Assembly: GCA_014898415.1 (NCBI GenBank)
Contig: RCTD01000020.1
Span: 186,001 to 250,000 of the forward strand
Reading direction: 5' to 3'
DNA: 64,000 nucleotides
Source: Stromatinia cepivora
Taxonomy: Eukaryota; Ascomycota; Leotiomycetes; Helotiales; Sclerotiniaceae
How positions within the stretch are numbered: the stretch's first letter is position 1; every line of letters starts with the position of its first letter. The notes under the pieces are model-generated. The model saw only the letters and a program-made list of their open reading frames with translations, was not told the DNA's origin and searched no databases. Positions 34,982-45,233 of the stretch are shown in pieces. The translations under genes and the position numbers were made by a program.

Positions 34982-36736
34982 CGTAATAGTGAAGCTCTAT
35001 GCGAACAAAGAGTTGTATGTTTATTCTTGGTAATCTTCTGGTGAATGGGAACTTGTTAAGGTTATTGTTATTGAAGTGGGGGATAGAAAAGTGGCGCAGC
35101 TAGGTAATCTTAGACCTTTAGTCCGTACTGGGGTTCTGGCTATCTTATCCGTAGGTTAATTGTTGAAAGCAAAAACAAATGATGACTACAATCGATATTA
35201 TTAAGACTCAAGAGCGAAACATGTGAGATTTATCTACTGGGTACTTGGAAGTCTGCAGGTATAAATGGTTATATGCTTTTAATGCATTTATTCGAGGTTA
35301 CTTGTGTCAACGAAAAGTAGAAGCTCCCCCCATTCATCCGCAGCGCTTAGAGGAAGAATTGAGTCCTATGAGTCCTATGAGTCCTATGAGTCCTATGAGT
35401 CCTATGAGTTCTACTCGAGCACCCCGCGCAGTATCTCTTTTTATTAGAATACCTACTAGATAATCTTAGGTAGTATTTGATGGAAGTGGACAAACGAAAC
35501 TCTTGGATATCCTTACCTGGCGTCGTGGACTCGTACCGGTAGATGATAGATATAACTTCGGGTGGACATCTAGAAAGGAAGGACATTGTAGAGATATCAT
35601 GAGTAAAACAAATCAACCGGATGACGTTTGGTTTGAATTTACTGGGGGTTCTGAGTGCACCGCCACAAAGCTTCACAATCTACTCTTGGCAACAACAAAC
35701 AAGCTGAAAACCCAAAACCCACAATGCTGCCATACATACCTAGTACCCTATGATTTGCGACGAATGACATGCCGGCATGGTCGTCAAGGAGAAAGAGAAC
35801 GGGCGAATTTCCAAAATATCAATGAAGTCCGGATGTTTCCACACCATTCCTATTGTGTCAAAACTCATAGTGTCTTCCTCTAATGAGTTAATGAGCCGTT
35901 GTAGATACTTACTGGGTACAGAGTTACACGATATAAAAATAGTTTGACTACGTCAAGTTCCCAGCTTTGGGTCCAGCAAAATGTTTCCAGTCCGATGCAT
36001 ATCCGATATTTCATCATCAGTGCGAGAGTATCAGAGTATCGGAAACCGTACAAGAGAAAAGAGAATTTACCATCAACCCCAAACAAGACTACAGCATTTC
36101 ATCCAAAGCCTTTCGAGAATCAAGGCACTTGTTATTTTGACTTTTTCTTCTCGCATATGCCAAACAAACGAGATCTATATTTTTCCGATCTGTGTTAAAA
36201 TCCGTATCGATTCCTGTAATGCCATAATTAGGATATATATCATTCTTGTGGAATGGACAATAAAATTGTACCCTAGCAATGTCAAGACTGTGATAATTTC
36301 CAAGTCTATGAAATCTAGTCAATTTCTGGACATGGTCAAAAGTTTTTGTTGCGAGCTATCTACCATAAACTCTAGCATATCCAATGCCCCAGTACTGATC
36401 TCTTGTGAATTCATTGAAGTCTGAACTTCAAACCCCAGCTTTTCCCATCAAAACAATTCTAATTGGGGATTTAACCCCGGTGGCCAAGAGATTTTGGTCC
36501 GAGTTAAACTCCTGACCTCAATCGTGACCGCCAAGTCAAACCCTAGAATGCTTCACAATACATTTGGTAGTTTGATGGTCAATCCAAGAGGTTGTTGAAC
36601 TACTGGGAATTGTAAGTGAACATTACATTAAAAGATGCTGAGTCCAATGATTTTGTCAATGTACGGCTGAGCCTTTCTCGAAATTTCCTTTCATTCATTA
36701 TTCTTCTCAGCGCTGAGCGTTTGGTTCAATTTCATC
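34982..36736. other. Divergent intergenic region with a 9-bp repeat
   Basis: Lies between the divergently transcribed patatin and hydrolase genes. Contains the GAGTCCTAT repeat below. Open frames at 35245-35463 and 35503-35883 show no domain and I do not call them genes. Confidence 0.45.
35361..35414. repeat. 9-bp tandem repeat GAGTCCTAT
   Basis: Five perfect units plus a partial sixth. In one frame it encodes Met-Ser-Pro triplets and in the opposite strand Arg-Thr-His triplets, which explains two spurious open frames here. Confidence 0.9.
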
Positions 36737-37985
36737 ATGATTTTCATTAAAGATTTACTATTTTTCCTACTCTTCGTTCTTCTAGCTCCTGTTAATGCTT
36801 TACCCAAGAAAAATGCGGCTTCATCGTCTACAGGTAGTACGACGAAAGCAGCTGCGGCTGGCGGCGTATCAAAAGCATCAGATGGATCGATGATTTTAGA
36901 TAAAACGGTTCAGATCAAGTAATTTTACAATCGTCCCAATTCATGTAAAAGTACTAACCAAACAGTGGCCTCCCAATTCGTTACAAAATCAGCGCTCCGG
37001 CAAATATGTTCACCTCAGCATCAGGAGTAACCGGCGGCACAGCATCGGCCAACACAACCGGAACAGCTGGTCTTAACGTTCTCCTCCACGGCGATGGAGG
37101 TACATCTTTCTTCGACTTCCCCAATCAAGCAGTCCAGAATAATCTCATGGGAGTCGTCGTCCTCGCGCCAAATGAAAAGATGTTCTGGGGCGGTGGATCC
37201 GGTCTCCAACGTACCGACGGCGTCGCCCACGCCGCAGCAGTAAACACACTAATCCAAACCCAACTATCCAAAGACGTAGCATTTGACCCCGGAAATGTGT
37301 TTTTCACCGGTGTCTCAGGCGGTTCTTTACTCCTATCCGGATTCTTCATGCCAGCATTCGGCGCAAAATATAAAACAGGCGTTCTTTTAAATTGTGGTGC
37401 GCTAACACCGCAAGTGGCGGTTGTCGATTCAACGACCCTGATGCAGAATACGAAGATACATTTTCAAAGTACGAAAGATGAGTTGACGTTATTGCAAGGA
37501 TCTATTCCGACTGCGATTAGTGCCTATGAGAAATTGGCCACTGGGGCGGGCATGTCGGCAAGTCAGATTGGAAATTCGATGACGGTGGATAATACGCCGA
37601 ATGGAGGCGGTCATTGGTATGTTTTATTCACATTCATACACACAACGCCTGAACCTTGAGTGTTTTCCCTGGGATCAAGACGGATGGAAATGATAAAGAC
37701 ACGAGTACTGATTCAAGGGAACAGTGGATTCGATAACAAAGACTTCGTATCCGGAGTCCAATTGATGGCAACGAATTATGCTAATATCATGGGTAAAAAT
37801 GCTTCGGGTCAGGTTACGGGGATTGGAAATGTTTTGAAGGTATGTTTTTTATTCTTTGAGCCGAGGTTGAAAGACGTCGGGGTTTGGATATTAAGGATTG
37901 GATGTATGGGTTAGAGAATTTGGGCTGATGAGTTTGATAGACGGTGGTGGGAAATGAGAAATTGGTTTTCACTAGTTTTACTTAA
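36737..37985 (+). CDS. Secreted alpha/beta-hydrolase-like protein
   Basis: Probably secreted, serine-esterase-like; substrate unknown. Four exons: 36737-36918, 36966-37616, 37725-37839 and 37941-37985, 330 codons, introns 47, 108 and 101 bp. Residues 1-22 form a signal peptide (MIFIKDLLFFLLFVLLAPVNA). A Ser/Thr/Ala linker follows, then a strand with LLHGDGG (His102, oxyanion side), VVLAPN, and FFTGVSGGSLLL with the GxSxG nucleophile Ser178. GGGHC near residue 277 would supply the His. I chose the second possible acceptor of intron 2 (AACAG, 37724) because the first gives an immediate stop, whereas this one yields GHCGFDNKDFVSGVQLMA, a family-like continuation. The last exon is 15 codons including the stop. 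Similar fungal proteins often carry an inaccurate 'cyclin-like F-box' label. Confidence 0.8.
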
Positions 37986-39060
37986 GGGGTTAGGGATTGA
38001 GGAGTAAGCGATATGGAGGGGAGGACTGTGAGGCAGAGAGGAAGATTACATATTTAGATATCACGCTGTTTGGAAGGGATCGGGCAAATAGAAGATTGCG
38101 CATCTACAAATTCTGCCTCTTTTCTTCATCGCACAACACGAAAAGTATTTTTCTAGACCGTGGAAATGCATCTATCTTGTCTCAAATGATCGTCTCGCGA
38201 ATTATGAATCATCATACTATTTACATGTTTGTCCGAATTCTCATTCACCGCAATCAAGTGGCCCATCGCGAAATGGGTCGATTCGAAGACGCACCTGAGT
38301 TCTAGTGTGGTGGACCATCCAACAATTTTGCTTTTCTAAGTCCTTTGCGTCTTCAATCTTCCATACTCACACCCAACTTTGCAAACTTTGAATCTCAAGA
38401 ATCGCATTTTTGGATGTGGAACTTTGTATCATGCATATCTAGTTCAGCGCCGATTTATCCAAGTTTGTCTTGTGGCGGAGATATGATTGTCTCGCTCCAT
38501 GCGGCCACCAAGGAGTTGCATCGTATGATCTGCTTTCTATATTTTAGGGAAAATATTCCAAGCCACGGTTCGCTTGGAGCATTCCTGTTTCTCGGGGTAT
38601 TATGTTCCTCATTCTCATCTTCCTTCCTGACCTCCCCACTATCCTCTTCCGTGAAGACATACTTCAGCGATGCTCAAAAAGAGTGGCCGACATGGAAAGT
38701 ACGCTTGTTTTCTGTCTTCACTCGACAGTATACGAATAATTCGATATAAAGCCGAGAACGAATGCAATGCGACGTTGATGTCGCAGAAGAGATTCATTAC
38801 GAAGAACTCGCTCTGTGATTGGAAAGTATATTTTCCTGTCGAGTAGTGTCTTGTACAGTGGGACGATATCGAAGTTAAGAAGATATCGAAGTTGGGAATT
38901 AATACGGTGGAAGGTATCGACCATTCTCGAGGACATTTAGGTCATTTACGAGACTTCCTTTTGAGCTCCGTTTGGAGATATGGAGGATGACAGGAGTGGT
39001 CGACATTTGGGAATTATTATTGTCATTGGTCATGCTCGAGTCATCAGCATCATCAGAGGC
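37986..39060. other. Intergenic
   Basis: No supported gene. The 38345-38749 frame (134 codons) has no start context, splice partner or domain that I recognise. Confidence 0.45.
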
Positions 39061-39198
39061 TGCACACTACAACCTATGACCATGTCAGTCAATCGAGAGA
39101 GCCGATCGAAAAACGCTGATTCACAAGAAGTCGCTACACTGCAAATTCTTGACGAACCCTGTTTATTTCAATTACGAACTCGATACACTTCTTTCTAG
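39061..39198 (+). pseudogene. 2EXR-domain relic
   Basis: The open frame around it contains ARVISIIRG and then MTMSVNRESRSKN, which match the 2EXR pattern (an R-V-I strand followed by VNRESR) and the MFVNRESRSTT of the intact gene 0.8 kb downstream. The N-terminal ELPPEIR-type helix and the rest of the protein are missing, so it looks like a decayed tandem duplicate. Confidence 0.5.
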
Positions 39199-39634
39199 AT
39201 GTCTAGTAAGCGTATAGAATGATTGGGAATATAAGCAGGCCTTGCGAGTTGGGAGCCATGGTTCATTGAGGTATTTCCATTAATACCCTAATGGTTTGTA
39301 TGACTGGAATATATGAGTTTGTGAGGATGACTGTTTGGTCGCGTTCATCTGAATCTACAACATTTATGATTAATCATTGCCATTTCCCTAAATTTAGGTC
39401 TTGGTCTTGGTATTTTATATTTATTCTTGGTCCTTTTAGATTTTAACCCATAGAAGCTCAACAACTTGGAATACTAATTTGTTCATCTACAAACATATTT
39501 CACAAAATCGAAAAATATCAGGTACAATACCTTACTTTACCTCCGCTCTCATGGACAACCACTAACAAATACCATAGATCCTAGCTTCCATAGCAAACAA
39601 CCAATCTCGAAGATTACTTCCTTTCCTCAGCGAG

Positions 39635-40429
39635 ATGTCTGGTCATGTATTCAAACATGGAAATGCCATGATGATCGAGGAACAGAATCCCGATTCAAAG
39701 TTCACTATTTTCAATGAGCTACTTCCTGAGATTCGATACATGATTTGGAAGGCGGCTTTCCGCGGTAGATTGGTCAAGATCGCCCTGGAATATCCCTTAT
39801 TTGATCTTAAAGATCATGGTCCATACATGAGAATGTTGTTTTTTCAGAGAAACGAGATAGTCTTCCACAACTCCGCACCATATCCTCCAACTATGTTCGT
39901 AAATCGCGAAAGCCGAAGCACTACATTGCGCCACTACACAAAGCCGTGCCCGCCGGGCCCCGGGATCCCAACATTATTTCACTCGGCATTAGATTCTGTC
40001 GTATTAGAATTCTCAACCGACATTGAATCTCAATTTTCCATCACCTTTCAGACAGGAATAAAAATGAAATGGGATTGCCCTGCTTTAATGCAGAATCTCC
40101 GGACCTTGTTCCTGCCTTGCTTGGACCAATTTCGAACGTACGTGGAAAACCAGTTTCATGAAATCACACAAGAGTTCTTGAAGCATTACGATTTGTTCAG
40201 TTTCCGAAACCTGGAAGAGTTATTCATCGTTGGGAACAGAGAGAAAACGGCGGATGTACAGGGCCATACTCGTGTTATGATCAAGGAAGTGAAAGTACTT
40301 TTGAAGGAGGGTTTTCGGAGAAGAAATTTGACAGACAAGACGCACAAAATCCCAAAAATCATCATCTATCATGGCACCGTCGACCTCTTGCCGGTTTTTC
40401 AAGACGAGCTCAAGGCATCCTGCTCTTGA
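39635..40429 (+). CDS. 2EXR domain protein
   Basis: Fungal protein family of unknown function, often highly expanded in Leotiomycetes. Single exon, 264 codons. Residues about 23-95 form the 2EXR domain: FTIFNELLPEIRYMIWKAA, the strand GRLVKIALE, and PPTMFVNRESRSTTL. The rest contains a VVLEFSTDIES segment and a conserved-looking NLRTLFLPCLDQF and NLEELFIVGNRE stretch, as in longer family members. No signal peptide or TM segment. The first Met fits; a second Met 11 residues on is also possible. Confidence 0.88.
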   Translation: MSGHVFKHGNAMMIEEQNPDSKFTIFNELLPEIRYMIWKAAFRGRLVKIALEYPLFDLKDHGPYMRMLFFQRNEIVFHNSAPYPPTMFVNRESRSTTLRHYTKPCPPGPGIPTLFHSALDSVVLEFSTDIESQFSITFQTGIKMKWDCPALMQNLRTLFLPCLDQFRTYVENQFHEITQEFLKHYDLFSFRNLEELFIVGNREKTADVQGHTRVMIKEVKVLLKEGFRRRNLTDKTHKIPKIIIYHGTVDLLPVFQDELKASCS

Positions 40430-40822
40430 TTGGGATCATTGGTGGACTAGACCTCAGGCATTCGTTTAACCTTACCTAGCCAAAAGAATAAATCGTTGCT
40501 TTCCAAATTTTTACCTCGGAATTTTCTGCGCAGCTTCTGGAGTGAATTTTCAACTGCGTTCCCTTTCCACCCTCAACGTATCCAATAGTTTGGATCTCAA
40601 TCCCCTTGTGATATATGAGACTGGAAGTTCCTATCTGAGCGTACGGGGTCTACATGTGGGGAAGGCAACTTTCTCAACATTCTCTCCGAGAAAAATTTTC
40701 TAAAAATTGATACAACGCTTTGCCAGCTTCTCCTATCAATATTATCCTATAATCACAACTCTATGAACACCTATACATGAAAACTCCTAGCAAAAAACAC
40801 CCCTGACGACAAGAAAAAGGTA

Positions 40823-40829
40823 AAAAAAG
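40823..40829 (-). terminator. Pol III terminator
   Basis: Seven T on the minus strand, four bases after the tRNA 3' end. Confidence 0.65.
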
Positions 40830-40832
40830 ATT

Positions 40833-40904
40833 GCAACCACGGCGAATCGAACGCCGACCTCCACCTTGGAAGGGTGGAATCCTGACCATTGGACCATAGA
40901 AGCT
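40833..40904 (-). tRNA. tRNA-Gly (anticodon TCC), with imperfect acceptor stem
   Basis: On the minus strand the anticodon arm is CCACC-CTTCCAA-GGTGG, so the anticodon is TCC (Gly). The T arm is CGGCG-TTCGATT-CGCCG. The A box TGGTCCAATGG and the B-box core GTTCGATTC are both good. The acceptor is weaker: 5' GCTTCTA against 3' TGGTTGC gives five pairs (one G-U) and two T-T mismatches in the middle. It may be a mildly decayed copy or a tRNA pseudogene. No intron. Confidence 0.75.
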
Positions 40905-42113
40905 GATGGATGAAATGAGATTGTCAGGTTTGAATATATATTGTCAAAAAAGGGTAGTGGAGATGGTGGGCTGATAGGTGGGCGGATAAGTGGAAATTAA
41001 TCTTGTGGTGATCTTGGCTACATTGGCCGATTAAATTTATCATATGATGAAAGAATGAAGAGTGAAAGAGCTTACTTTGATACTAAGGAGAAGTGAGTAG
41101 GAATGGGGACGAATTATTAGTCATTCGAAGGCTTTATATTGAGAATATACTATCAAGTATCCTTGTGTGCTGATGGACGAGAGGATCGCATGTTTGGATT
41201 AGGGGCAGGGTGTAATTTAGTGCAAAGTTATCTATCTAGTCGTCGCTTGGTAAGCGAAAGCCGTAGAACTCCTTTTCTTTTGCATAAACGCTCAGTTTCT
41301 TACGAGTTAAGTACATAGAGTTGAAGTTGTGGAGGGGACATGATAAGGATGGAAATTTTGTTGGGGATTCTTCACTATTCTACTTCTATCTATCGAATTA
41401 CAAAAATGATTTATTGTTCTAAATCGCTATTGTATAACTAGGCATTATAATTCTATTTTACGAAGATGTGTATGAAAGCATTATTTTCGAGTTCTTATGT
41501 TCTGCTTTTTGGTGCATGTTACAATACTGAATCAAGAGGATGTTTTACATATACCAACTGTCTGATCAAATCCATCAGGTATTGGGATACTTCGATCAAA
41601 CCTTCTCCTCCAGCCACTATTTTTACACAAACATTCAGCACATAACCATGGTCCTCCCACAATTCAGCGATGTCATCATCCTATTGACGGGGATTAAATA
41701 GAGTGCTTTTAGAGTCTGACTTTTGTATCTTTCATAATACATATTAAACCTTGAATGTTACAAATGGCCGAATTTTTGGATACAAATGTCTGAGTGCAAT
41801 AGATAATACGATCCTCCGCGCAGCATGACTCCCACCAATTCACAAAGTCAGACATTGGTTTTCCTAGGCAAGTCATTACTGATGGGATGACTCAAATATC
41901 TGTAGTTATTCATGTTCATAATGCCTCCGTTCTCCTTCCTTTCTTCTATTCCAACAACACTACCTTTAAGTCTCGTACGCAAACACTGCGATAAACTCAG
42001 CCGGATACCCCTTCATATCTTCGCAAACGGAACAAATCATTTCGCATCAGAATACCTAAGCTTGAGAGTCGAATTAATCGCACACCACCCATCTATTTTC
42101 CAGAAAAATCATT
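40905..42113. other. Intergenic, no gene seen
   Basis: Upstream of the tRNA and of the secreted-protein array. No motif-bearing open frame. Confidence 0.5.
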
Positions 42114-42627
42114 ATGGTCTCACCAAGCTTCAACAAATTCATCGTCCCCCTCGTTCTTGCCGCCTTTCCATTCATTACTGTCACTCAGGCTACAGCTTCG
42201 ATCGGCCCACCACAAATCACCACAGCTGTATCTTTATTGAGTGGAGCTGGCAGTTCTCTCCCGAGGACATTCACTCCAGGCATTTCAATTACCACCACTT
42301 GGACATCTGAATCCTTGACCTTTACGCAAACTATACGTGAGACTTCGCTCATCATATTGTTTTGTTTGCAATTGCTAATAAGGCCAATTTCTAGCTGACT
42401 GTTGCTTCCGAACCAGCGGGATTCCAGGGAAGTGCGAAAATGAACCCACATGTAAGCTACGACCCAGTACGCTCACGGTGTTAATGCCTGCCTCAACTTT
42501 GAGCCCGCCCGGTTCCGCAACTCAGAGTCATAGATTGGGACAGAGACGCAGGGAGATGAATATGTTTTTTGCGGTGGGGTTGCATGCTTTGGAATTTGGT
42601 CGGGCTTTGGGAGTGTTAGTTTTGTGA
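42114..42627 (+). CDS. Small secreted Cys-rich protein, CCF family copy A
   Basis: Two exons, 42114-42336 and 42395-42627, 151 codons; 58-bp intron in phase 1. The N-terminus is a signal peptide (MVSPSFNKFIVPLVLAAF to about residue 28). The splice forms the codon before D-C-C-F, giving PDCCFRTSGIPGKCENEPTC, that is CCF-x8-C-x5-C. A Ser/Pro linker and a moderately hydrophobic C-terminus (MNMFFAVGLHALEFGRALGV) follow. Layout, intron position and phase match copies B and C, so I am confident of the gene although the family is unknown to me. No enzymatic domain. A wall-associated or effector-like role is only inference. Confidence 0.75.
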
Positions 42628-43146
42628 GCTTGGGTGACAGTTGATTCTATTGCTTTGTTTGGAGGAACCATGCGAGAAAGATTTTGGGAGCTTTTACGCT
42701 GGCTGGGAGTCTCGGACGTAGCTTGATACCTAACACCACTGCCTGACTTTTAGGAAACACTCCAACTTTGAGTGTTACCACAATACCAGATCAATTTTTA
42801 GGAAAATAAAATGTGATTTAATGGTATCCATATGACTCAATTCATGTGTCGGTGGTTCAATTCTTATCATGCCATGAAAGTGAATTCCCAATCAATGAAT
42901 CATCAGCAGGATAGATGACTTAACCTTCCTCGCTCGATGCAAATCAGAAACATTTCGATCTCTTTCTGCATTGTCCTTAACATTGCAACACAATATCCCG
43001 CTCACAAATTTGTCAAGTCTTAGGTCGGGTCGGCACAAAGAAATCCAACTCATCATTGTCAAAATATGCCTCCTTACCTCGAGGTATCAAAGTTTCCAGA
43101 GTGAAAAAAATCCCCCGCCAACTCCACAGTTACACTTATCATCATC
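42628..43146. other. Spacer between array copies A and B
   Basis: No gene seen; should contain the promoter of copy B. Confidence 0.5.
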
Positions 43147-43626
43147 ATGATCTTCCCACGCTTCAATAGATTCATCATCCTTCAACTCCTCCTCGTTTTG
43201 ACACTCATCAATTTCGCCCAAGGAGGACGGACAAAGACAAAGTCAAAGTCTGGAGATGAGTTCACAACTCGCTGTGTCTACCAAACACCCATCAATTACG
43301 CTATCAATCCAGTTGCCACAAAATCCAGATATATCGTCACCGTTACTTCTGGGAGTGTTGTTTCTACTCCAACTTATGGTAAGAAATGTAACAATCCTGC
43401 ATTAATAAAAGATGGCTAGCGTATATCTAAAGATGGATGTTGCTTTTTGGCTGATCCTCCAAAAGAATGCGCCCTTGATATAGATCGGTGCAGAGGAGCA
43501 TGCACTGTGGAGAAGATAAATTCTCACCAGAGTACCGCGCAAAAAGGCGCGGCAAGTAGTTTGTTATTGGTGGGAGTAGTATGTGTGTCGGGACTACTTG
43601 GCGGTATGGCGTTATTGCTATTGTGA
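43147..43626 (+). CDS. Small secreted, probably GPI-anchored Cys-rich protein, CCF family copy B
   Basis: Two exons, 43147-43378 and 43433-43626, 141 codons; 54-bp phase-1 intron (GTAAGA...AAAG). Signal peptide MIFPRFNRFIILQLLLVLTL, cut near AQG. Mature part: a basic Lys/Thr segment, a single Cys with YQTPINYAINPV, a Thr/Ser/Val-rich strand region, then across the splice DGCCFLADPPKECALDIDRC and RGAC (CCF-x7-C-x6-C). The C-terminus AASSLLLVGVVCVSGLLGGM ends in four Leu, a good GPI-anchor signal after small residues (GAASS). Reading the intron as coding would stop the protein before the Cys motif, so the spliced form is preferred. Confidence 0.78.
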
Positions 43627-43969
43627 ATTGAAACGGAAATAGGACTGGATTGTGGATGGCCAATACTAAAATAAAAGTATTGCGAGTAGTGGCGTGACCA
43701 CATACTATCAGTCGCAGCACAAGTAGGAGCAAAGGGTTAAATTTTTATAGTCTGATGTTTTATTTCATGAAGAAACACAAATCAACACCACTACGTGACT
43801 TTCTCCATTCAGTGAAGTTATAGGATGATCAGATGACATCATTTTGAAGCTTTTAAATCTGACTTCTAACTCCTTGTAATTATAGAGACGAGAATGTATT
43901 TTGAGTTGAACTCAGTAAGTCAATGTAAAATTTCAAATGATTAGAATGCCAGAATGATTTGTCATTATT

Positions 43970-44270
43970 GCACACCTTATGATGCTAGCTACACCCTCAC
44001 TATTACCGCAGAATCTAGGGCAATTGCTACGAGCTTCTATGATGGAAACTACTGTACTCCTCTTTGTGAAGAATTCTTGCTAATCCATTTTTTTTAGAAG
44101 GATGTCGCATCATGCAGAATGTGAGCTATGATTGCTTTTGTCCTTGGAATGGAACACAAATTCAGGTGAAGAGGAGTTCTGGACGAAGATTTGTGGTAGG
44201 CAGTTCGTTGTTGATGGGAGTAATATGTGTATCTGAAGTCCTTGGAATCATGGTTTTGTGGCCGCCATAA
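43970..44270 (+). pseudogene. Broken CCF-family copy D
   Basis: Between copies B and C. The exon-1 remnant (43970-44044) reads TPYDASYTLTITAESRAI and ends TSFYDG, parallel to the YIVTVTSGSVVSTPTYG of copy B. The exon-2 remnant (44098-44270) reads EGCRIMQNVSYDCFC and ends SSLLMGVICVSEVLGIMVLW, parallel to DGCCF... and the hydrophobic tail of copy B. The donor that should be GTAAG is GAAAC, the second Cys of CCF is Arg, and no signal-peptide start is found. The acceptor (TTTTTTTTAG) and the stop are intact. Confidence 0.7.
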
Positions 44271-44798
44271 GTTGGGAATCAAGAGCGTCGATTAGTGGGT
44301 GGAGGAGATGCCATGAATAAATATTAGAATCATCTGGGTAACGGGCTATTTACAGAACAAGGAAAGTTTGTACCTGTGCAGCCTGATTTATCTTATGAAC
44401 ACACATACTTATCGAATTTATTTAGGCGACTTTACCAAGGTATGTAGTTGAGAAATGATTGTGGAATGTCCTCCATCAACTCATAACTTTCAAATCTGAG
44501 GCCACGTTCCCTATTCTCAAAAGAATGACTCAATATTTGTGAGTTTAATCCGGTGACTCGATACAATGTCTGCAATGATTGTAAAAGTCAAGCGATACGG
44601 AACTACTCTCTTCGAACTTTCCTCCTTCACCCTCACGATTCAAACATACACCCACAAAAACATCCAGCAATCGAAATCAACAAAAGGCATTTGAATCCGC
44701 TTAGGCCCACCTTACCATCGTCGAATCACCAACAAAGTATCGACTTCAGCACTTCAGATATTCCCGTCATCCTCTTGTATATCCACCTAATAGCGACC

Positions 44799-45233
44799 AT
44801 GATCTTTTCACGCTTGACCAACTCTCGTATCCTTCTTAGCCTTCTCATTCTCGGCCTCATAGTCTCAACTCAAGCAGAACCGAAACCCACCAAAACCCCA
44901 AGGCCAGAACATTCTCAAAGCACCATTGCTTGGACTTCCGCAGGTGCTACCATTACGGGTGGAGTTGGTAAGACTCAGACACATATTCTCTCCACCACTG
45001 AACCCGTTGACATCGACTAATATTTATTGACAGATAAATGTTGCTTCTCCAGACTCTGTCAGAGCGATCAGGATAGATGCTACGGTTATCATCATCGGAT
45101 TGATAGTAATAAATCGCGTGAAAATATCTTGAGGACCAATCTCTTTGAGGCGGGGTTGGCTGCTATATGTGGGCTTATGGTAGGTACGGGGATGCTGTTT
45201 TGCAACGCTAGAGAAGGACCAGCGAGGGAGTAA
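44799..45233 (+). CDS. Small secreted Cys-rich protein, CCF family copy C
   Basis: Two exons, 44799-44967 and 45034-45233, 122 codons; 66-bp phase-1 intron (GTAAGA...GACAG). Signal peptide MIFSRLTNSRILLSLLILGL, cut near TQA, followed by a Pro/Thr/Lys-rich stretch. Across the splice the protein reads DKCCFSRLCQSDQDRC (CCF-x3-C-x6-C). A hydrophobic C-terminal segment (LFEAGLAAICGLMVGTGMLF) is followed by a polar tail, so membrane anchoring or GPI processing is less certain than in copy B. An in-frame upstream Met at 44553 exists, but the Met chosen aligns with the starts of copies A and B. Confidence 0.75.

Noticed and set aside
35245..35883. Two plus-strand open frames as a gene
   Set aside because: The first owes its length to the 9-bp repeat and the second has no recognisable domain; no joining intron found.
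37617..37714. First possible acceptor (TCAAG) of hydrolase intron 2
   Set aside because: Leads to a stop after six codons; the next AG, at 37724, restores the conserved sequence.
38345..38749. 134-codon plus-strand open frame
   Set aside because: Composition and lack of any motif suggest chance.
44553..44798. N-terminal extension of CCF copy C to an upstream Met
   Set aside because: It would bury the signal peptide; the inner Met aligns with copies A and B.
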